64,000 nucleotides of DNA from Deltaproteobacteria bacterium (GTDB lineage Bacteria > Desulfobacterota > Syntrophia > Syntrophales > JACQWR01): positions 1 through 64,000 of the forward strand of contig JACQWR010000005.1 of NCBI GenBank assembly GCA_016209105.1, written 5' to 3'. Shown one piece after another: positions 34,768-44,538 of the stretch (its first letter is position 1; each line of letters starts with the position of its first letter). Below the pieces are notes generated by a model, which did no database searches, was not told where the DNA came from, and saw only the letters and a list, made by a program, of their open reading frames with translations. The translations under genes were made by a program, and so were the position numbers.

Positions 34768-35027
34768 ATTGTGTTTTTCTCCTTTCTGCTGATGGTAGGG
34801 CCGCGCGAAAAGGGGAATTCCGCTATGAATCCAACAACGAGCGCATCCCCTCACAAGCTACCCCTTTATTTCAAAGGATAGCATTCACGAACACACCCCC
34901 GCAACGTACTGCACGGCGGGCTTCCATTGCCCACGATGCCGACTGCGCGCTTCCCTATTTATTCCGGATGGTTCTTTTCTTTCCCGCTCTCAATCAATTA
35001 TTTCCGAGGGAGAGGGAAAAGAAACGC

Positions 35028-35900
35028 TCACTTACGCAATATTTTTTTGAGCTCGCCGGGTATCAGTTCCGGATAATCCACCACGGGGATGCCGGCTTTT
35101 TCGAGCGTCTTGATTTTCTGCGCCGCCGTGCCCGAACCGCCGGAGATGATGGCGCCGGCATGTCCCATGCGCCGCCCTGGAGGCGCCGTTTTTCCGGCAA
35201 TGAACGCGACTACCGGTTTCTTCATGCGCTTCTTATGGAATTCGGCAGCCTCTTCTTCCTGCGTACCGCCGATTTCGCCGATCAGGACGACCGCTTTCGT
35301 CTGCCGATCTTTCTCGAACAGCGCCAGCAGATCCACAAAATTCAAGCCGATGATGGGATCGCCCCCGATACCTATGCAGGTTGACTGTCCGAACCCGTTC
35401 TTGGTCAGAAAGTCCACCGCTTCATACGTCAGGGTTCCGCTGCGCGATATCAAACCGATGCTTCCCTGCTTGTGAATATAGCCGGCCATGACGCCGATCT
35501 TGCATTTCCCCGGCGAAATGATGCCCGGCGTGTTGGGACCGACGAGGTTGATGTTTTTCCCTTTCAGGTAAAGCTTCACCTGCATCATGTCCAGCGTCGG
35601 GATGCCCTCGGTCATGCAGACAATGGTTTTTAAACCCGCATCCGCCGCTTCCATAACGGCATCAGCCGAAAAAGCGGGGGGAACGAATATGACCGACGTA
35701 TTGGCGCCGGTTTCCTTTGCCGCTGCGGCAACGGTATTGAAGACCGGGATATTGTCAACCGATTGCCCGCCCTTGCCGGGGGTTACCCCACCGACGATTT
35801 TCGTACCATATTCAACCATCTGTCTGGTATGAAAAAGTCCTTCGTTGCCCGTTATACCCTGCACAATCAATCTTGTTTTTTCATCTATGATAATACTCAT
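35028..35900 (-). CDS. sucD: Succinyl-CoA synthetase alpha subunit
   Basis: A 290-residue protein with the CoA-binding Rossmann start [33 protein letters not shown] and the phosphohistidine loop [15 protein letters not shown] with His247 (E. coli His246). With SucC it interconverts succinyl-CoA and succinate with ADP/ATP phosphorylation. It sits 23 bases after sucC. Beside two class III CoA-transferases it could regenerate the succinyl-CoA used as CoA donor (inference) as well as serving the TCA cycle. Confidence 0.95.
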   Translation of the reverse strand: MSIIIDEKTRLIVQGITGNEGLFHTRQMVEYGTKIVGGVTPGKGGQSVDNIPVFNTVAAAAKETGANTSVIFVPPAFSADAVMEAADAGLKTIVCMTEGIPTLDMMQVKLYLKGKNINLVGPNTPGIISPGKCKIGVMAGYIHKQGSIGLISRSGTLTYEAVDFLTKNGFGQSTCIGIGGDPIIGLNFVDLLALFEKDRQTKAVVLIGEIGGTQEEEAAEFHKKRMKKPVVAFIAGKTAPPGRRMGHAGAIISGGSGTAAQKIKTLEKAGIPVVDYPELIPGELKKILRK

Positions 35901-35923
35901 TGGCGTCTACCTCGGTTTTTCGG

Positions 35924-37087
35924 TTAGTGTCTGACCTCTGCGATCACTTTCGCCGCCGCCTCTTTCATTGTCGCGGCAACGATCAGTTTCAGGCCTGATT
36001 CTTTCAATATTTTCCGGCCGATTTCCACGTTGGTGCCTTCCATCCTGATCACCAGAGGGAATTTGACTTCCACCTCGGCAATCGCTTCCACCAATCCCTT
36101 GGCCAGGGTGTCGCAACGGAGGATTCCTCCGAAGATATTGATAAAAACGGCCTTCACCTTGGGGTCGGAAACGAGAATCCTCATGGCGTTCTTAACCATC
36201 TCCGTCGTGGCGCCGCCGCCTACGTCGAGAAAGTTGGCCGGCTCTCCGCCCGCCAGCTTGATGACGTCCATGGTCGCCATGGCCAGACCGGCGCCGTTCA
36301 CCATGCAGCCCACATTGCCGTCCAGTTTGATGTAATTGAGATTGTGTTTGGAGGCCTCCACTTCCAGTGGCTCCTCCTCCTGGATATCGCGCATCTCCAC
36401 GACATCCTTGTGACGGTAAAGCCCGTTGTCGTCGAAATTCAATTTTGCATCCAGGGCAATCATCTGCCCACCCTTCGTGATGACGAGCGGGTTGATTTCG
36501 GCGAGGGAGCAGTCCTTCTCGACAAACAATTTATACAGGGCGGAAATAATTTGGGTCGCCTGTTTCCTCAAGGCGGCATCCAGATTAAGGGCAAAGGCGA
36601 TCTTGCCTAATTGAAAAGCGCGCAGCCCAACGCTGAAGTCCACCTTCTCCTTGATGATCTTTTCCGGGGACGTTTTTGCCAGCGTTTCGATATCCATGCC
36701 GCCTTCGCTGCTGGCAATGATCACCGGGCACTCATTGGCGCGATCAACGGCGATCCCCAGATATATCTCGTGGGCGATATCCACGCCTTCCTCTACGAGA
36801 ACCTTGTTGACCGTTTTCCCCTCGGCGCCCGTTTGCGGCGTCACCAGTTTGGAGCCTATCATGGCCTTCGCAAGTGTTCCCGCTTCAGCAGGTGTTTTTG
36901 CCGTCTTTATCCCGCCGCCTTTACCGCGGCCTCCGGCATGGACCTGGGCTTTTACCACAAAGACATTGCCGCCCATGCCCGCCGCCACATCCCGCGCCGC
37001 GTCTGCGGTATCCGCCACTCCGCCCTTCGGCACGGGAATATTATAATTCCGCATGATCTGTTTTGCCTGATACTCATGAATTTTCAT
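35924..37087 (-). CDS. sucC: Succinyl-CoA synthetase beta subunit
   Basis: A 387-residue ATP-grasp protein: MKIHEYQAKQIMRNYNIPVP, KAQVHAGGRGKGGGIK, EINPLVIT and NGAGLAMATMD, then DVGGGA and NIFGGILRCD in the C-terminal CoA-ligase half. ATG 37087 is preferred because GGGGA lies 6 bases upstream; an ATG two codons earlier (37093) is too close to that site. First gene of the sucCD pair; about 230 bases separate it from the CoA-transferase upstream, leaving room for a promoter. Confidence 0.95.
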   Translation of the reverse strand: MKIHEYQAKQIMRNYNIPVPKGGVADTADAARDVAAGMGGNVFVVKAQVHAGGRGKGGGIKTAKTPAEAGTLAKAMIGSKLVTPQTGAEGKTVNKVLVEEGVDIAHEIYLGIAVDRANECPVIIASSEGGMDIETLAKTSPEKIIKEKVDFSVGLRAFQLGKIAFALNLDAALRKQATQIISALYKLFVEKDCSLAEINPLVITKGGQMIALDAKLNFDDNGLYRHKDVVEMRDIQEEEPLEVEASKHNLNYIKLDGNVGCMVNGAGLAMATMDVIKLAGGEPANFLDVGGGATTEMVKNAMRILVSDPKVKAVFINIFGGILRCDTLAKGLVEAIAEVEVKFPLVIRMEGTNVEIGRKILKESGLKLIVAATMKEAAAKVIAEVRH

Positions 37088-37320
37088 ATTCATTCCCCAT
37101 TACAATCGTTTGACGTTTCCGTCAAAAGTTCGAGAACCGTTTCCTCGTCACAACCCAACCCGCGTTCTCTTTACGCACGGGCAGACCCGCCGCAAACAAA
37201 ACGGCAAGCCCGCCTTAAGCGCCGTTCTCGACTTCGTACGAATTCATCGTTAGAATAACTCTAAAAACCTCATTGGCCTCCGCAGCGTTGAGTGCAGGAA
37301 GCGCCCTGACTCCAGAAAGG

Positions 37321-38541
37321 TTACGCTATCACCCCTTCCTTTACCAGCCGGTCGTACTCTCCCTTGGGAATACCGAGGAATTGCTTAAACACCAGTTCAT
37401 TATCCTCCCCGATCATGGGAGCGGCCTTCCTGACCTTGAAGGGCGTCTTGGAAAATGCAAAGGGAGCCCCTTCGGCATGGACCAATCCCACTTCCGTGTG
37501 CTGCGTCGGCGCCCACATCCCCCGATGTTTCAACTGGGGATCGTTCTCGAAGAGATCCTTCATCGTCTGCACGACGCCGGCCTGCACGCCTTTTTTCTGG
37601 AGCGTATGGAATACCTCGTACGGATCAAGCTGGGACGTCCATTTTTCCACTTCCTTATCCAGCGCCTCTTCGTTCGCTTTTCTCGCCGAAATGGTGGCGA
37701 ACCTCGGATCGGAAATCAGCTCCTCCCGCCCCATGCACTTGGCAAGCTTTTTCCATTCCTCGTCTTTGAATACGGCAATGACGCACCAGCGGTCCTCTCC
37801 CTTGCAGCGGAAGGTGTTGTGCGGGGCCGCGAAGGAATGGCGATTGCCGTCGCGCTCCACAATGCGGTTGTTTACCGTGTATTCGAGGAGCGCCGGCAGC
37901 ATGAACTGGTTGCCCACCTCATACTGGGCCAGATCCACATACTGCCCTTCTCCCGTCCTTCTCCGGTGTTCCAGCGCCAGCGCGGCGGCGATGACGCCGT
38001 AGCCCACGCCGATATGGTCCACGTAGGGGCCGTACAGGATGCAGGGATACCGGTCCTGATAGCCGGTCATGTAGGTAAATCCGCACAGGGAAGACAGGTG
38101 CGATCCGAATCCGGGATGGAAGGCATGGGGGCCTGTCTGCCCCTGGTTGCAGCTGGAGAGCCAGATAATATCGGGATTGTAAGGCTTCATGTGCTCATAG
38201 CCCATCCCCAGCTTATCCAGTGTTCCCGGAGTGAAATTCTCTATGACGATATCGGCCCAGGCAATGAGCTTCTTGCTCACTTCCAGCGCCTCTTTGGATT
38301 TCAAATTCAGGGTAACGCCGTACTTATCGTTGTTGCATATGGTAAAAGCGCCGGAACGGTTCAGACCGGGCTTGTCGTCTTTATAGGGCGGATAATTCTG
38401 TCGGAAGCCGTCCGGTCTCTTGTACGATTCAACGTGTACCGATGTGGCGCCGTGTATGGCCAGATGCTGGCCGATCAGCGGACCGGCAGCGATGGCCGCA
38501 AATTCTACGATTTTTATTCCCTCAAATATGCCTCGTTTCAT
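37321..38541 (-). CDS. Class III CoA-transferase subunit with catalytic Asp
   Basis: A 406-residue CaiB/BaiF (family III) CoA-transferase. GIKIVEFAAIAAGPLIGQHLA and ADIVIENFTPGTLDKLGMGY are standard CoA-binding blocks, and RRRTGEGQYVDLA the later signature. Asp175 in GPYVDHIGVGYG is at the position of the nucleophilic Asp of formyl-CoA transferase. It follows the second CoA-transferase gene by 51 bases; the two probably form a hetero-oligomer, with this chain catalytic. Likely substrates are an organic, perhaps aromatic, acid and succinyl-CoA (inference from sucCD and UbiD neighbours). Confidence 0.87.
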   Translation of the reverse strand: MKRGIFEGIKIVEFAAIAAGPLIGQHLAIHGATSVHVESYKRPDGFRQNYPPYKDDKPGLNRSGAFTICNNDKYGVTLNLKSKEALEVSKKLIAWADIVIENFTPGTLDKLGMGYEHMKPYNPDIIWLSSCNQGQTGPHAFHPGFGSHLSSLCGFTYMTGYQDRYPCILYGPYVDHIGVGYGVIAAALALEHRRRTGEGQYVDLAQYEVGNQFMLPALLEYTVNNRIVERDGNRHSFAAPHNTFRCKGEDRWCVIAVFKDEEWKKLAKCMGREELISDPRFATISARKANEEALDKEVEKWTSQLDPYEVFHTLQKKGVQAGVVQTMKDLFENDPQLKHRGMWAPTQHTEVGLVHAEGAPFAFSKTPFKVRKAAPMIGEDNELVFKQFLGIPKGEYDRLVKEGVIA

Positions 38542-38592
38542 CCTTTTGCCTCCATGTGGAGCTTCTCGCGAAACTCTTTCTTCAGGATAGAG

Positions 38593-39852
38593 TTAAATGA
38601 CGTTTGCCTTCTTTAAACGGAGGAGGTCATTTTTTGTCAATCCCATTTCGCCGTAAACTTCTTCGTTATGTTCGCCGATGCGCGGCGCACGGCGCCAGAA
38701 TCCGCAGGCAAGCGTGTTAAAAACGGTAAAGAACTGGGGATAGGTAATCTTGGCTCCTCCCAGATCATCATGCACTACTTCCTTCCACATGCCCCGTGCC
38801 TTGAGCTGTTCATCGTCCATGATCTCCTTGGCCGTCATGACGGGATAACCGAGCATATCCTTATCGAGACATCCCTGGAAGAACTCATCCTTCGTCAAGG
38901 TCAGGAAGAACGCCCCATACACCGCTTCCAGCTTATCTATTTCTTCCTGCGTGACCGTGGCGATATCGAATTTCGCCCAATCCTTGTTCTTGATAAAATC
39001 GGGGCACATCCCCTTGCTGTCCATCCATTCCGTCAATTTCTGGTTCGTCCTGATGCCCGCCGGTCCGCCGTAGATGATATAGGTTACGAATCCGTCCTTG
39101 CAGGGATACACGGCCCGCATAATGGCGCCCGTAATGCTCCGTCCCGTAAGAAAACATCCGGAACGGCGCGGAACTACCTTGTTGTAATCGTAAAAAGACG
39201 GCGCAATGGAGGCGGCCCAGGTCACACCGGCCTGTCCGGAAACATCCACCTGCTGGCCCTCGCCGGTCATCCCCCGGTAGTAATAGGCCATCAGGGTGCC
39301 CTCGGCGGCATGCATGCCGATCCACATGTAAGACTGGGGGAGCGTGGGGCGGACCGGCGGCTTGTCGGAATCGCCGAGGACGGACATGAACCCGCTCATG
39401 GCGGTGAGGATCAGGTCCGATCCTTTATAATCCTTATACGGTCCCGTCTGACCAAAGGGGGTTATGGAGGTCATGATCAGTGCGGGGTTGATTTTGCTCA
39501 AGGCCTTGTAATCGAGGCCCAGTTTTTTGAGATACCCGGGCGGGAAGGTCTCAATCAGGATGTCGGTATCTTTGACTAATTTCCGTAAAATATCCTTCCC
39601 CGTTTCCGTTTCAATGTCGAGGGTAATCCCCCGCTTGTTATGATTGTAAGAAAACCAGTACAAATTTTTCTCCGGATCCGGCTCATCTTTGTAGAAAGAA
39701 CCGAGATTCCTGGACTCGTCTCCGCCCGGCTTCTCTATCTTGATGACGTCTGCTCCCATATCACCCAGGATTTTTCCGCAGAGAAATCCCATTTCGTTGG
39801 TGAAATCGAGAACCCGGCAATCTTTGAGCAACTTCTGTTTTCCTTGTTCCAT
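38593..39852 (-). CDS. Class III CoA-transferase subunit lacking the catalytic Asp
   Basis: A 419-residue CaiB/BaiF protein with DCRVLDFTNEMGFLCGKIL, IETFPPGYLKKLGLDY, TSITPFGQTGPYKDYKGSDL and RGMTGEGQQVDVS. Counting back from TGEG, the position of the catalytic Asp is Tyr175 (QSYMWIGMHAAEG), so this chain cannot form the usual aspartyl-CoA anhydride. The pair of one intact and one Asp-less chain matches heteromeric class III transferases such as BbsEF. ATG 39852 follows GAGGA; a dispersed repeat lies just upstream. Confidence 0.85.
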   Translation of the reverse strand: MEQGKQKLLKDCRVLDFTNEMGFLCGKILGDMGADVIKIEKPGGDESRNLGSFYKDEPDPEKNLYWFSYNHNKRGITLDIETETGKDILRKLVKDTDILIETFPPGYLKKLGLDYKALSKINPALIMTSITPFGQTGPYKDYKGSDLILTAMSGFMSVLGDSDKPPVRPTLPQSYMWIGMHAAEGTLMAYYYRGMTGEGQQVDVSGQAGVTWAASIAPSFYDYNKVVPRRSGCFLTGRSITGAIMRAVYPCKDGFVTYIIYGGPAGIRTNQKLTEWMDSKGMCPDFIKNKDWAKFDIATVTQEEIDKLEAVYGAFFLTLTKDEFFQGCLDKDMLGYPVMTAKEIMDDEQLKARGMWKEVVHDDLGGAKITYPQFFTVFNTLACGFWRRAPRIGEHNEEVYGEMGLTKNDLLRLKKANVI

Positions 39853-39869
39853 CGATCGGTCCTCATGTA

Positions 39870-39989
39870 TTGAAGCTCTCCGCTCTTTGCTTAAGGAGAA
39901 GCTTCGATTCTTAGGGTATGGTATCCGTTTAAGCATTCGCTCGCTTCCCACGCAGCAAGCTACGGGACTTGCCGAGCAAGCGAATTCAA
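39870..39989 (+). repeat. Dispersed intergenic repeat, long form, diverged copy
   Basis: Starts TTGAAGCTCTCCG, contains CTTAAGGAGAAGCTTCGATTCTTA, ATTCGCTCGCTTCCC, GCAGCAAGCTACGGGA and ends GCGAATTCAA. Same ends and order as the copies at 875 and 31275 but with many substitutions. It separates the CoA-transferase pair from the UbiD 3 gene. Confidence 0.75.
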
Positions 39990-39998
39990 CTATTCACG

Positions 39999-40053
39999 TT
40001 TTCGGGCAGGCAGGAACGGGGTGATTGTGCCCCGTCCCGAACCTGCCCGAAAA
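39999..40053. terminator. Long inverted repeat downstream of UbiD 3
   Basis: TTTTCGGGCAGG pairs perfectly with CCTGCCCGAAAA, and after an internal bulge ACGGGG pairs with CCCCGT. It starts 33 bases beyond the UbiD stop. T residues within the stem ends and no clean downstream T-run make it a probable but not classic terminator or attenuator before the CoA-transferase genes. Confidence 0.55.
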
Positions 40054-40085
40054 TATTCCGTTTTTTGCGTGAAAGCCGGGCACGA

Positions 40086-41630
40086 TTAGACGCCGGACTC
40101 AGCAAACCACTTTGCATAGGCCTCTTGGTAGGACTGTGCCTTTTTAATCTGTTCCTCGCTGAACCAATCCTTCAGGTTCACCTTTTCCACGGGGTAGCCT
40201 GCCCGCAGGAAGGCATCCGTGTATTTATAGGGAACGGTGGCATCAATGCCGATGGCGCCGGAGAACTTGATGTTGGACTGGGTCCAGTCCTTATCACCGG
40301 CCGAACTCCGCTCCGCAGGCTGGAAGGTCTGGCCCATGCCGCCGGGGGCAACAATGGTGATGCCTTCCTTCGCGTCCGTACGGGTGGCGATAGCCCACAG
40401 AAGGTCGTCCGCGGAGTAGATGTTGATGTCCGTGTCCACCACCATGGCAAACCGGGCGCCCAGCGAACAGGAAAGGGCAGCAGCCAGGATGTTCTTGGGA
40501 TAGCCTTCGTCCCTCGCCCTTCTCTTCTTTACCTGGAAGACGCATCCGCCCCAGTCCGGAATGGACATGGGAATATTCGTGTCCACGCAGAACCCCGGGC
40601 TGATCCTTTCGGCCAGTTCAAACATGCAGGCCTCGCGGCAGAGCACGTCAATGTTATGGTCGTCGTAGCTGTGCACGCAGAGCGGATCGTAGATGGGCTT
40701 GTCTTTCCGGTGGGTGATCGCCGTCACGTTGAACTGGTAGGTCCTGTAGGCCTTGCCCATGTAACCGGACCATTCGGGATGGAAGGGATAAACGCCCTGC
40801 CGTCCGTCTTTCTCCGCCAGCGGGCTCTCCCAGAGCTTCTTCGTGGTATCCAGGTAGCCTTCAATGACGTACTCCGCCTCGGCGATGGCATAGGCGTCAA
40901 TCGTCTTGCACTTCACCATCTCGAGGGGGAAACCCTGCAGCGCGCCGGCGATGCCGAGCTCGTCGCAGCCGCGGGGCAGGATCGTGTACATGAAGCCGGC
41001 GCCGGCCATGAGCGTGGCTGCCGGGGGAATTCCCATGTTGATCGTGAAGGGAATGGGTTCTTTCTTGTAGAACTTTGTCGCGATCTGGTCCGTGTGCGAC
41101 CCCGGAGAGATCTGGAAGGTGGACTTGTTCTTCCAGTGCAGGTCTTCGCGGAAGCTCATCCGGTTGTAGCTGATGTGCCAGCCGCCCCAGAACTGCTTCG
41201 GGGAGGCAACGGTCTTCCCGCCGCCCAGGGTCCGCCCGGGATCGGTGGGGGTGTGCTGAATCATGGGAATAACTTCCCAGGCATCAATGTTCTTATCAAT
41301 GACTACTTCCTGGCAGGGGGCCTTATCTACGATCTTGGGGGGGATGGGTTGAAGAATTGCTTCATGGATCTTGAACTTCAGTTCCTTGCGGTTGGTGACA
41401 CCAAACATCTTGGCGATAATCTTGTCGGAACCCATCACGTTCGTGGCAAGGCGGCCATTGGGATAGCCTTTTACCTTGTTGAACAGCATCGGGGGGCCGC
41501 CGTCAAGCTGTTTTTGGAGACCCGTCATCTGCTGGTTGGGATCGACCTCTTTATCCGTCTCCAGTACCAGCCCTTCCTTTTTCAGGGCGTCGAGCATTGC
41601 CCTCAGACTCTTTCTTGCTTCTTTCTCCAT
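40086..41630 (-). CDS. Diverged UbiD-family decarboxylase (phthaloyl-CoA decarboxylase-like candidate)
   Basis: A 514-residue UbiD-family enzyme, longer than paralogues 1 and 2. The active-site Arg is Arg157 (SYNRMSF instead of GTYRMQ). The usual EGPFGEWxGYY acidic block is replaced by ESPLAEKDGRQGVYPFHPEWSGYMG, an insertion of about 13 residues between the two expected Glu positions (Glu268 and Glu286). C-terminal half: VVDTDINIYSADDLLWA and VAPGGMGQTFQPAE. It is the first gene of a set with two class III CoA-transferases, sucCD and TctABC, the arrangement known from anaerobic phthalate degraders, where a UbiD enzyme decarboxylates phthaloyl-CoA; assignment by context only. Confidence 0.82.
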   Translation of the reverse strand: MEKEARKSLRAMLDALKKEGLVLETDKEVDPNQQMTGLQKQLDGGPPMLFNKVKGYPNGRLATNVMGSDKIIAKMFGVTNRKELKFKIHEAILQPIPPKIVDKAPCQEVVIDKNIDAWEVIPMIQHTPTDPGRTLGGGKTVASPKQFWGGWHISYNRMSFREDLHWKNKSTFQISPGSHTDQIATKFYKKEPIPFTINMGIPPAATLMAGAGFMYTILPRGCDELGIAGALQGFPLEMVKCKTIDAYAIAEAEYVIEGYLDTTKKLWESPLAEKDGRQGVYPFHPEWSGYMGKAYRTYQFNVTAITHRKDKPIYDPLCVHSYDDHNIDVLCREACMFELAERISPGFCVDTNIPMSIPDWGGCVFQVKKRRARDEGYPKNILAAALSCSLGARFAMVVDTDINIYSADDLLWAIATRTDAKEGITIVAPGGMGQTFQPAERSSAGDKDWTQSNIKFSGAIGIDATVPYKYTDAFLRAGYPVEKVNLKDWFSEEQIKKAQSYQEAYAKWFAESGV

Positions 41631-41898
41631 TTCCTAACCTCCTTAAACGTTGCTTTATTTTTTATTACCACCTTACATCTCTGTTCCCCTCTATACCTAT
41701 CAAAAAAACAAAACGGATCGCCACTGCACGGCGCGCGCACATCCCCGCAATCACCAATATCGCAATTTCTTCCGGAATTCGGTGGTCTCGAAAAAGGAAT
41801 TTTTTGGTAAGATCATCAAAGGGGTTTTCCTGGCATCCGTGTCATCATATTATAGCTGTAAATCAAAATAAGACATCGTTGTCAAGGGAAATCTACCA
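41631..41898. other. Interval upstream of UbiD 3 (probable promoter region)
   Basis: No gene is seen. On the minus strand a perfect TATAAT (41849-41854) lies downstream of a TTGACA (41880-41885), but the 25-base gap is too long for a normal sigma-70 pair; a different -35 or an activator could be used. The catabolic operon must start in this region because mutS reads in the same direction upstream. Confidence 0.35.
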
Positions 41899-44538
41899 TT
41901 ACCCGCCGCTCTTATCAAGCTTATTCTTCCACTGGCTGACCAGGTTCAATGCCTCGAGCGGCGTCATGGTCCGGATGTCCGCTTCTTTGAGTTCGCCGAT
42001 AACCACATCCTCGTCAGACCTGAACAGGCTTAATTGTCCCCTTTTTTCCCGCGGCGTCCTCCTGCCGCGGGCAATCTTGGGCATTCCCACCTCGTCGAGT
42101 TCACCCGTTTCCATATTCTCTAAAATTTCCCTGGCGCGGGCGATTACTTCTTCCGGAACACCCGCAATTCCCGCAACCTGGATGCCATAGCTGCGGTTCG
42201 TCCCCCCCGTCATGATTTTCCGCAGAAAAATGATCCGTTCTCCCCATTCCTTGACGGCGATATGGTAATTTTTCACCCCCTCTTTAGCGACGGCCAGGTC
42301 GGTAAGTTCGTGGTAGTGCGTGGCAAAGAGCGTGCGCGCCCCCAGACGGTCCGCATCGTGAATATATTCCGCCACCGCCCAGGCGATGCTCAGACCGTCA
42401 AAGGTGCTGGTGCCGCGCCCCACCTCATCGAGGATGATCAGGCTCCGTGGCGTGGCATGCGTGAGGATGTTGGCCACCTCGTTCATCTCCACCATAAACG
42501 TGCTCTGCCCGCGGGTCAGGCTGTCCGCGGCGCCCACCCGGGTGAATATCCTGTCCACGATGCCGATACGCGCCTTTGTCGCCGGCACAAAACTGCCCAT
42601 CTGGGCCATCAAGACGATAAGGGCAACCTGCCGGATGTAGGTGGACTTGCCGGCCATGTTGGGCCCGGTAATAATGATGAAGCGGTTCTGACCCATGTCG
42701 AGACGGACATCATTGGGGACAAAACCGTCTGCAAGGGACATCCGTTCCACTACCGGATGCCTGCCATCCGTGATTTCTATCTGATCCTCTTCGTCAACCA
42801 CGGGGCAGCAATAGTTGTACCGTTCAGCCGCCTCGGCGAGGGATGTCAGGGCATCGAGGTCGGCAAGCACGGAGGCCGTCGTCTGCAATCTCCTGATTTC
42901 GGCGGCAATCCTGTCCCTGACCTCGATAAAAAGGAGGTATTCCTTCTCCCGGCGGCGTTCCTCCGCGTTCAGCACCGTATCTTCGTATTCCTTCAGTTTC
43001 TGGTTCACGTACCGTTCGGCATTCACCAGGGTCTGTTTCCTGATGTAGTCGCCGGGAACCGAGGCGCTGTTTGCCTTCGTGACCTCGAGGTAGTAGCCGA
43101 AAACGCTGTTGAATCCCACCTTGAGAGAATTGATGCCCGTTCTTTTGCGCTCCTCTTCTTCCAGCTGCGCTATCCACCGCTTCCCGTCGCGGGTCACGAC
43201 GATCAGCGCATCCAGATCGGAATCATAGCCCTCCTTGATGATCCCGCCCTCGCGCAGCGTGAGCGGCGGCTCATCTACGATCGCTTTTTCGATCAGGCTG
43301 AGAATATGAGGCATCTCGTCAATGCCGTCGCCGAGCAGAACCACCAGGGGGGATGCGAGTTCACAGAGCGCCGATTTCACGTCCGGCAGCAGAGAGAGAG
43401 AGGACTTGAGGGCAACCAAGTCCCGCCCGTTGGCCACGCCCATCGCGATCCGGCTCCCCAGCCGTTCCAGGTCATGAACCCCGGCAAGCGCCCTGCGCAC
43501 GCGCTCCCTCGGCAGATGATGATCCCGGATATCCGCGACGGCCGCCAGCCGCTCCCGTATCGCACCGGGAGTCGTAAGGGGATAATTCATCCACCACTTG
43601 AGCCGGCGCGCCCCCATGGATGTCACCGTTTTGTCGAGGACATGGAAAAGCGATCCCTTTTTCCGGTTGTCCACAATGGTGGCAAACAACTCAAGATTCC
43701 GCTTGGCAATGTCATCGAGGAGCAGAAACCCTTCCGTCTCGTACCACTGTATATTGTTGATATGGCCGGGACGCCCCTTCTGGGTCTCCGCCACATAGCG
43801 CAGCACGGCGCCCGCCGCGGCCGCCGCGGCCGCGTGTTGTTCCATCCCCATTTCCCGAAGCCGGCTTTCCGGGAAATATTCCCGGAGCAGGGACAGGGCC
43901 TGCGCTCCGTCAAAATACCCCGCCGGAACATAATTGATCCGGCATCGTTTTTCCTCGCCCGAAAAGTTCCCCAGCACCCTGCTGTCCGGAAATTTCTCCG
44001 CCACGATGATCTCCCGAAAATCAAGCCCCGCAACCTGAGCCATGAGAAAGTCTCGGTCCCGGGTTTCGGTCACCCGGAATTCACCGGTGGAGATGTCGAG
44101 AAAGGCCAGACCCAGCGCCTCGCCGTCCAGGGAAATTGCCGCCAGAAAATTGTTCTCCTTGGCGTTCAAGTTGTCGGCATCCACCACAAGCCCCGGCGTG
44201 ACGACGCGCACCACCTCCCGTTTGACCACCCCTTTGGCAAGCCTCGGATCTTCCATCTGTTCGCAGATGGCCACCTTAAAGCCCTTTTCAATCAGTTTCG
44301 TGATGTAGGGGGAAGCGGCATGGTAGGGAAAACCGCAGAGGGGAACGCTGTCTTCCTTCCCCTTGTTCCTCGACGTCAGGGTGAGGTCGAGCTCACGGGC
44401 GGCGGTGACGGCATCCTCAAAAAACATCTCGTAGAAATCTCCCATGCGGAAGAGGAGGACGCAGTCCTGGTGCCGGGCTTTGATATCCACGTACTGGCGC
44501 ATGGCAGGGGTAAGGGTTATCGCGCCCGTCATTCCCAT
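41899..44538 (-). CDS. mutS: DNA mismatch repair ATPase MutS
   Basis: An 879-residue MutS. Domain I begins [30 protein letters not shown], whose FYE is the mismatch-wedging Phe-x-Glu; the Walker A loop [10 protein letters not shown] is near residue 620, followed by [12 protein letters not shown] (Walker B) and [10 protein letters not shown]. Length is normal (E. coli 853). It recognises mismatches and recruits MutL; mutL is not in the window. The ATG at 44538 has AGGAGG 7 bases upstream and overlaps the end of the preceding gene by 10 bases. Confidence 0.97.
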   Translation of the reverse strand: MGMTGAITLTPAMRQYVDIKARHQDCVLLFRMGDFYEMFFEDAVTAARELDLTLTSRNKGKEDSVPLCGFPYHAASPYITKLIEKGFKVAICEQMEDPRLAKGVVKREVVRVVTPGLVVDADNLNAKENNFLAAISLDGEALGLAFLDISTGEFRVTETRDRDFLMAQVAGLDFREIIVAEKFPDSRVLGNFSGEEKRCRINYVPAGYFDGAQALSLLREYFPESRLREMGMEQHAAAAAAAGAVLRYVAETQKGRPGHINNIQWYETEGFLLLDDIAKRNLELFATIVDNRKKGSLFHVLDKTVTSMGARRLKWWMNYPLTTPGAIRERLAAVADIRDHHLPRERVRRALAGVHDLERLGSRIAMGVANGRDLVALKSSLSLLPDVKSALCELASPLVVLLGDGIDEMPHILSLIEKAIVDEPPLTLREGGIIKEGYDSDLDALIVVTRDGKRWIAQLEEEERKRTGINSLKVGFNSVFGYYLEVTKANSASVPGDYIRKQTLVNAERYVNQKLKEYEDTVLNAEERRREKEYLLFIEVRDRIAAEIRRLQTTASVLADLDALTSLAEAAERYNYCCPVVDEEDQIEITDGRHPVVERMSLADGFVPNDVRLDMGQNRFIIITGPNMAGKSTYIRQVALIVLMAQMGSFVPATKARIGIVDRIFTRVGAADSLTRGQSTFMVEMNEVANILTHATPRSLIILDEVGRGTSTFDGLSIAWAVAEYIHDADRLGARTLFATHYHELTDLAVAKEGVKNYHIAVKEWGERIIFLRKIMTGGTNRSYGIQVAGIAGVPEEVIARAREILENMETGELDEVGMPKIARGRRTPREKRGQLSLFRSDEDVVIGELKEADIRTMTPLEALNLVSQWKNKLDKSGG

